Assembly (NCBI GenBank): GCA_002383165.1
Contig: DFXK01000015.1
Span: 3,894-60,087, forward strand
DNA from: Flavobacteriales bacterium UBA4110
GTDB lineage: Bacteria; Bacteroidota; Bacteroidia; Flavobacteriales; Weeksellaceae
Direction of reading: 5' to 3'
Length of the DNA: 56,194 nucleotides
Below, one piece after another: positions 51,762 to 56,194 of the stretch; within the stretch, counting starts at the first letter, position 1; each line of letters opens with the position of its first letter. The notes beneath the pieces are model-generated. The model had not been told where the DNA came from and did no database searches. It was given only the letters and a program-made list of their open reading frames with translations. The translations under genes and the position numbers were made by a program.

Positions 51762-52526
51762 ATGGAAAATAATCAAAACAATTGGCTCAATTATATTCTG
51801 CATCTCGCAGACACAAGCCTGATTCTCGGACAACGTCTTTGTGAATGGTGCGGGAAAGGACCAGTCTTGGAGCAGGATATTGCAATGTCCAACATCGCTT
51901 TGGATTTGTTGGGAGAATCCTCCAACTATTATCAGTATGCCGCCGAAATTCAGAATGAGGGGAAATCAGAAGACGATTTAGCTTTCCTGAGAAACGAACG
52001 CGAATTCAGGAATTTACTTCTTGTTGAAAGAGAAAAGGGACATTTTGGAGATACGATTGCAAGACAATTTTTCTTCGATGCTTATCATCATCTGTTATTG
52101 ACCGAACTGAAAAATCATTCTGATTTGAAACTCGCTTCCATTGCCGAAAAATCTCTGAAAGAAGTAACTTATCATTTAAAATGGAGTAGCGAGTGGATGA
52201 TTCGTTTAGGAGACGGAACAGAAGAAAGTCACAACAAAATTCAGAAGTCGGTTGAAAGTATTATTGACTTTACAGACGAAATGTTCATTCCAACCAACTG
52301 GGAATTAGAATTAATTGAACAAAATATGATTCCAGACATCAGAACTTTCCGAACCAAATGGGAAACCAAAGTTCTTGAAATCCTGAATGAAGCAACTTTA
52401 TCTGTTGATTTCTCAAATTCGAGACAGTTAACTGGTGGAAAAGACGGAAAACATACCGAGAAAATGGGTTACATCTTAGCAGAAATGCAAACGATGCAGC
52501 GCACTTATCCTAATATGGAATGGTAG
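51762..52526 (+). CDS. paaC: Phenylacetyl-CoA epoxidase structural subunit PaaC
   Basis: This 254-aa protein is the ferritin-fold partner of PaaA. LADTSLILGQRLCEWCGKGP, EQDIAMSNIALDLLGE and FLRNEREFRNLLLVE are characteristic of PaaC. Its 3' end overlaps the paaD start by 7 nt, indicating translational coupling. Confidence 0.94.
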   Translation: MENNQNNWLNYILHLADTSLILGQRLCEWCGKGPVLEQDIAMSNIALDLLGESSNYYQYAAEIQNEGKSEDDLAFLRNEREFRNLLLVEREKGHFGDTIARQFFFDAYHHLLLTELKNHSDLKLASIAEKSLKEVTYHLKWSSEWMIRLGDGTEESHNKIQKSVESIIDFTDEMFIPTNWELELIEQNMIPDIRTFRTKWETKVLEILNEATLSVDFSNSRQLTGGKDGKHTEKMGYILAEMQTMQRTYPNMEW

Positions 52527-53005
52527 TCACAGAAGAACATATCTGGCAAATCTTAGAAGAAGTTCCCGACCCGGAAGTTCCCGTTCTCAATCTTTTGGAT
52601 TTGGGAATTATCCGTGATGTGAATCTCAATGAAGATGAAATCGAAATTGTAGTGACACCAACTTATTCCGGTTGTCCTGCAGCCTCGATGATTAATATGG
52701 CTATCAGAATGAAACTTATTGAAAAAGGTTTCAATAATATTAAATTGACCAATCGACTAAGTCCAGCTTGGACCACCGATTGGATGACGGAAGAAGGAAA
52801 ACAAAAGCTAAAAGCTTACGGCATAGCACCACCTGTATATTCAAAAAATAATGATGAATTATTTTCAAAAACAGATGAGGTCGAGTGTCCGCTTTGTGGT
52901 TCAAAACATACTCATTTGGTGAGCCAGTTTGGTTCCACAGCTTGCAAAGCATTGTATCAATGTGATGATTGCAAAGAACCTTTTGATTATTTTAAATGTC
53001 ATTAA
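52520..53005 (+). CDS. paaD: Phenylacetate degradation Fe-S maturation factor PaaD
   Basis: This 161-aa protein has the MIP18/SufT-like domain (EVPDPEVPVLNLLDLGII and TPTYSGCPAASMI) used to mature Fe-S proteins, here presumably for PaaE. A C-terminal zinc ribbon with CPLCGSKH and CDDC is typical of PaaD. It overlaps paaC by 7 nt. Confidence 0.93.
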   Translation: MVVTEEHIWQILEEVPDPEVPVLNLLDLGIIRDVNLNEDEIEIVVTPTYSGCPAASMINMAIRMKLIEKGFNNIKLTNRLSPAWTTDWMTEEGKQKLKAYGIAPPVYSKNNDELFSKTDEVECPLCGSKHTHLVSQFGSTACKALYQCDDCKEPFDYFKCH

Positions 53006-53060
53006 ATAGTTGATGGTTTATAATTGTTAGATTTAATAATAAGTCTTTGAGTTCTTGGTT

Positions 53061-53127
53061 AAGTTTTACGCCTTTGCGAACTTAACAGTTAGTAGTTCAT
53101 AAAAACTTTACGCACTTTGCGTAAAAA
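53061..53127 (+). repeat. Repeat family R2, copy upstream of paaH
   Basis: TTTTACGCCTTTGCGAACTT and then CTTTACGCACTTTGCGT follow the family order. It ends 56 nt before the paaH start. Confidence 0.65.
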
Positions 53128-53182
53128 AATATAGAAATAAAAGTCATTATACTTTTTACAAGAAAAAACATTTTACAAAAAA

Positions 53183-54343
53183 ATGAAAATAGGAATAGTC
53201 GGTAGCGGAGCGATGGGAAGCGGAATTGCACAGGTTTTGGCAACAGCCGGAAATCAGGTTTTGTTGTATGACAGCAATCCGATTGCTGTAGAAAAAGCAG
53301 GACAAGATCTTGAAGCTCAATTCCAAAAATTAGCAGAAAAAGAAAAGCTGACTTATGAAGAAGCGGAAACTTATTTCGATAATATTCGACTAAGCGATAA
53401 ATTATCCGAATTAAAAGATTCAGAATTAATCATCGAAGCGATTATTGAAGATTTAGAAATCAAAAAAGATTTGTTTCAGAACTTGGAGAGTCTTGTTTCC
53501 GAAGATTGCATTTTGGCAACTAACACTTCATCATTATCTATCGCATCCATCGCATCGGCTTGTCAAAAACCAAATCGCGTGATTGGAATTCATTTTTTCA
53601 ATCCAGCACCTTTGATGGCTTTGGTAGAAATTATTCCTGCGGTTCAGACAGATAAGAATTTAATTTCAAAAACGAAAACCTTAGTAGAAAGTTGGAAGAA
53701 ATTACCAGTGATTGCAAAAGATACGCCTGGATTCATCGTCAATCGTGTGGCAAGACCTTTTTATGGTGAAGCCATTAGAATCTTGGAAGAAGGAATTGCT
53801 GACTGTGCGACTATTGATTTTGCAATGACTAGCTTAGGAGGATTCAGAATGGGACCATTTCAATTGATGGATTTTATTGGACAAGATGTCAATTATAGAG
53901 TAACGGAAAGTGTTTTCAAGGAATTTTTCTATGACCCGAAATTCAAACCGTCATTCACACAAAAAAGATTATTCGAAGCGGGGTTTTTCGGGAAAAAATC
54001 AGGAAGAGGGTTCTATGATTATTCTTCAAATTCAGAACAATCAAAACCAAATGAGAATCCAGAATTATTGGAATTGATTTTTAAAAGAATCTTAGTAATG
54101 CTGATGAACGAAGCCGCAGATGCTTATTTCTTAAAAATAGCTTCCGAAGAAGACATTGATTTGGCAATGACAAAAGGTGTTAATTATCCAAAAGGATTAT
54201 TACAATGGGCAGATGAATTTGGTTTGGATAATCTTGAAAAAGAATTGGATCGCCTTTATGATTATTACCACGAAGACCGCTACCGATGCAGTCCGGTTAT
54301 CAGAAATTTAGTAAAACAAAATATAAAATTCTATGGGATTTAA
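53183..54343 (+). CDS. paaH: 3-hydroxyacyl-CoA dehydrogenase
   Basis: This 386-aa enzyme has the NAD-binding GSGAMGSGIAQVLA at its N-terminus, then NTSSLSIASIA, IGIHFFNPAPLMALVEII, DTPGFIVNRVARPFYGEA, and a C-terminal hydroxyacyl-CoA dehydrogenase domain ending with DRYRCSPVIRNLV. In phenylacetate breakdown PaaH oxidises 3-hydroxyadipyl-CoA. Its place between paaD and a thiolase supports that role over a general beta-oxidation one. The symbol rests on this context. Confidence 0.88.
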   Translation: MKIGIVGSGAMGSGIAQVLATAGNQVLLYDSNPIAVEKAGQDLEAQFQKLAEKEKLTYEEAETYFDNIRLSDKLSELKDSELIIEAIIEDLEIKKDLFQNLESLVSEDCILATNTSSLSIASIASACQKPNRVIGIHFFNPAPLMALVEIIPAVQTDKNLISKTKTLVESWKKLPVIAKDTPGFIVNRVARPFYGEAIRILEEGIADCATIDFAMTSLGGFRMGPFQLMDFIGQDVNYRVTESVFKEFFYDPKFKPSFTQKRLFEAGFFGKKSGRGFYDYSSNSEQSKPNENPELLELIFKRILVMLMNEAADAYFLKIASEEDIDLAMTKGVNYPKGLLQWADEFGLDNLEKELDRLYDYYHEDRYRCSPVIRNLVKQNIKFYGI

Positions 54344-54344
54344 A

Positions 54345-54395
54345 CGCAAAGGCGCAAAAATTATGTGGAATTGAGATATTTTCAAGTCGCAAAAT
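54345..54395 (+). repeat. Left inverted arm flanking the GxxExxY gene
   Basis: CGCAAAGGCGC (54345-54355) and AAGTCGCAAAAT (54384-54395) are separated by 28 nt. Both occur in inverted order to the right of the gene at 54821-54868. The same modules occur at 9571-9580 and 9785-9794. Confidence 0.7.
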
Positions 54396-54429
54396 TTCCT
54401 TGATGAATTTATATAAAAACAAAATACAA

Positions 54430-54807
54430 ATGAATGAAAACGAATTAGCAAAAATTATTGTTGATTTAGGATTTAATATTTACAAAAAACTTGGAGCTGG
54501 ATTATTTGAAAATGTTTATGAACAGTGTCTTTATCACGATATTAAAAAGTCAGGCTTACAAGTTGAAAGACAAAAATATTTACCTATTATCTATGACGAT
54601 TTGAAAATTGAAAATGCATACAAAATAGATTTATTAATTGAAAATAAACTAATTATAGAAATAAAAACAGTTGATGTACTGAATGATATTCACAAAGCGC
54701 AAATTCTTACATATCTGAGAATGACAGGATGTAAACTTGGCTTACTAATTAATTTCAGAACTGATTTCTATAAAGATAGTGTGAAACGAATTGTTAATAA
54801 ACTATAG
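54430..54807 (+). CDS. GxxExxY family protein with PD-(D/E)XK-like motif
   Basis: This 125-aa protein carries the name motif Gly24-Leu-Phe-Glu27-Asn-Val-Tyr30 in KLGAGLFENVYEQ. Further on, Asp67 in YKIDLLI with Glu77-Ile-Lys79 in LIIEIKTVD has the spacing of a PD-(D/E)XK nuclease site. The frame is open from 54286, but that part overlaps paaH and repeat DNA, so ATG 54430 is preferred. It is flanked by inverted repeat modules and disrupts the paaH-thiolase order, which suggests a small inserted cassette. Family function is unknown. Confidence 0.85.
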   Translation: MNENELAKIIVDLGFNIYKKLGAGLFENVYEQCLYHDIKKSGLQVERQKYLPIIYDDLKIENAYKIDLLIENKLIIEIKTVDVLNDIHKAQILTYLRMTGCKLGLLINFRTDFYKDSVKRIVNKL

Positions 54808-54820
54808 TAAAGATTATCAG

Positions 54821-54868
54821 ATTTTGCGACTTAAAACATAATAATATAGAAAATAAACCGCCTTTGCG
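54821..54868 (-). repeat. Right inverted arm flanking the GxxExxY gene
   Basis: ATTTTGCGACTT (54821-54832) is the exact reverse complement of the left-arm module AAGTCGCAAAAT, and CGCCTTTGCG (54859-54868) that of CGCAAAGGCG. It ends 9 nt before the thiolase start. Confidence 0.7.
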
Positions 54869-54877
54869 ATAAAAATT

Positions 54878-56083
54878 ATGAACCAAGTATATATAATAGA
54901 TGGCGTCCGAACACCAATCGGAAAACTGAAAGGAAGTTTATCTTCTGTACGTCCCGATGATATGGCGGCTTTTGTCATCAAAAAACTATTGGAAAGAAAT
55001 CCGAATATCGACCAAAGCAGAATCTACGATGTTGTTTTAGGTTGTGCTAATCAAGCAGGCGAAGATAACCGAAACATTGCGAGAATGTCGGCTTTGTTGT
55101 CTGGTTTGGATTATCACGTTCCTGGCGAAACAGTTAATAGACTTTGCGCTTCTGGTTTATCGGCAGCAATTAATGCAGCAAGAGCGATTCAGGTTGGAGA
55201 TGCAGATTTGATGATTTCCGGAGGTGTTGAAAATATGACGCGTGGACCATTGGTAATTTCAAAATCTGAAAGTGCTTTTGGAGGCGATGCGAAAATCTAT
55301 GACACAACTTTCGGCTGGAGATTCATTAATCCAAAAATGAAGGAGATGTACGGCGTTGATGCAATGGGAGAAACAGCAGAAAACTTAGCTGAACGTGACC
55401 AAATTTCTAGAGAAGACCAAGATTTGTTTGCTTTTAATTCTCAGCAGAAAGCTAAAATTGCACAGGAAAATGGAAGATTGTCTCAGGAGATTGTTGGTGT
55501 TAATATTCCTCAAAGAAAAGGTGAAGATTTGATTTTTGATAAAGATGAGTTTCCAAAAAACGATACAACTTTAGAAGGTTTATCAAAATTGAGAACTGCT
55601 TTCAAAAAAGATGGAACCGTTACTGCAGGAAATGCTTCGGGACTGAATGACGGCGCTGCGGTAAATCTTTTAGCATCAGAAAATGCTGTTAAAGAATTTG
55701 GATTAATGCCGAAAGCAAGAATTATTTCAAGTGCTGTTGTAGGTGTTGAACCAAAGTTTATGGGAATTGGTCCTGTAAAAGCAGCTGAATTAGCATTACA
55801 AAAAGCAGGATTGACATTTAATGATATCGATATTATTGAATTGAATGAAGCTTTTGCTGCTCAAAGTTTAGCCTGCATCAGAGCGTGGGGATTAGATGAC
55901 AACGATTCCAGAATCAATCCGAACGGTGGCGCCATTGCACTTGGTCATCCGCTTGGAATGAGTGGCGCAAGAATCCTGAATTCTGCGATGTATGAACTTC
56001 ATAACCAAGATAAAAGATATGCGCTCGCAACAATGTGTGTAGGTTTGGGGCAAGGTTTTGCGGTGATTATTGAGAAAGTTTAA
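54878..56083 (+). CDS. pcaF: Thiolase, 3-oxoadipyl-CoA thiolase type
   Basis: This 401-aa thiolase has the acyl-carrying Cys90 in NRLCASGLSAA, His357 in GGAIALGHPLGMSG, and Cys387 in MCVGLGQG. The N-terminal DGVRTPIGKLKGSL is typical. In this location it should cleave 3-oxoadipyl-CoA to succinyl-CoA and acetyl-CoA, the last step of the phenylacetate route (PcaF/PaaJ); general acetyl-CoA acetyltransferase activity remains possible. Confidence 0.9.
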   Translation: MNQVYIIDGVRTPIGKLKGSLSSVRPDDMAAFVIKKLLERNPNIDQSRIYDVVLGCANQAGEDNRNIARMSALLSGLDYHVPGETVNRLCASGLSAAINAARAIQVGDADLMISGGVENMTRGPLVISKSESAFGGDAKIYDTTFGWRFINPKMKEMYGVDAMGETAENLAERDQISREDQDLFAFNSQQKAKIAQENGRLSQEIVGVNIPQRKGEDLIFDKDEFPKNDTTLEGLSKLRTAFKKDGTVTAGNASGLNDGAAVNLLASENAVKEFGLMPKARIISSAVVGVEPKFMGIGPVKAAELALQKAGLTFNDIDIIELNEAFAAQSLACIRAWGLDDNDSRINPNGGAIALGHPLGMSGARILNSAMYELHNQDKRYALATMCVGLGQGFAVIIEKV

Positions 56084-56130
56084 AAACAAAGATATTAGAA
56101 GCTAGAAATTTGATGTTAGACATGTCTCAT

Positions 56131-56169
56131 CTAACCTCTAAATTCTAAATTCTAACCTCTAAATTCTAA
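56131..56169. repeat. Tandem 21-bp repeat before the last gene
   Basis: The unit CTAACCTCTAAATTCTAA (18 bp) occurs at 56131-56148 and 56152-56169 with a 21-bp period. It ends 5 nt before the next start codon. Confidence 0.8.
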
Positions 56170-56174
56170 AAAAT

Positions 56175-56194
56175 ATGCAACTAGAAAATTACGC
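56175..56194 (+). CDS. Start of the next gene, cut by the window edge
   Basis: ATG at 56175 opens a frame reading MQLENY before the window ends. It follows the thiolase by 91 nt on the same strand and is probably another paa gene. Too little is visible to name it. Confidence 0.4.

Noticed and set aside
47649..53127. R2 repeats as a CRISPR array
   Set aside because: The copies are hundreds to thousands of bases apart with genes between them, so there is no repeat-spacer pattern.
1..56194. tRNA, rRNA or riboswitch genes
   Set aside because: No cloverleaf, rRNA segment or conserved riboswitch core was recognised by eye, including upstream of metH; a covariance-model search would be needed to exclude them fully.

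Overview
The window is a stretch of chromosome from an AT-rich member of the Bacteroidota, most likely a Flavobacteriia of the Chryseobacterium/Epilithonimonas type. The evidence is a methionine synthase split into two genes, a fused E1 alpha/beta 2-oxoacid dehydrogenase, DUF2911 and DUF4407 proteins, an OMP_b-brl_3 type barrel, a CtlX-type hydrolase, promoters with the Bacteroidota -7 box TAnnTTTG, and several intergenic repeat families. No rRNA, tRNA, CRISPR array, IS element or prophage was recognised.

Layout. 1-7.7 kb (+): methionine and one-carbon metabolism (split metH, metF), then histidine degradation (hutI, hutG) and a HAD phosphatase. 7.8-9.5 kb (-): DUF2911 protein and a methionine-type aminotransferase. 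9.5-9.9 kb: nested palindromes. 9.9-11.4 kb (+): miaA and a thioredoxin-fold protein. 11.5-14.2 kb (-): NUDIX, XerD, dCMP deaminase, enoyl-CoA hydratase. 14.3-19.7 kb (+): RlpA lipoprotein, enolase, citrate synthase and two guanidino-group hydrolases. 19.7-26.4 kb (-): an outer-membrane barrel with an operator-like promoter, a 1.5 kb gap holding one possible small transcription unit, a PIF1-like helicase and RuvC. 26.5-29.2 kb (+): a two-domain M16 protease.

29.3-31.3 kb is a very AT-rich two-gene accessory module: an unrecognised 217-aa protein followed by an XRE-ImmA/IrrE regulator/metalloprotease. It has direct repeats upstream of its promoter, a leader that can fold over the start codon, and a 12-bp inverted repeat bracketing the first gene. 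It looks like a self-regulated toxin-antitoxin or defence-type unit and is the best candidate here for an undescribed system. 31.3-45 kb is mostly housekeeping: VOC protein, hemH, Nfu/NifU protein, gamma-carbonic anhydrase, YihY, DUF4407, guaB, BamA/TamA-like protein, SDR, aroA, MazG-like protein and a beta-helix lipoprotein.

45.4-56.2 kb is an aromatic/branched catabolic region: fused E1 dehydrogenase with a palindromic operator over its promoter, a TetR regulator, then paaE, paaA, paaB, paaC, paaD, paaH and a thiolase, with the next gene starting at the right edge. PaaABCDE would epoxidise phenylacetyl-CoA and PaaH plus the thiolase would finish the beta-oxidation-like end of the route; paaG, paaZ, paaK and paaI are not in view. 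Most cistrons here are preceded by a copy of one repeat family, and a GxxExxY (PD-(D/E)XK-like) gene between paaH and the thiolase is bracketed by inverted copies of related repeat modules.
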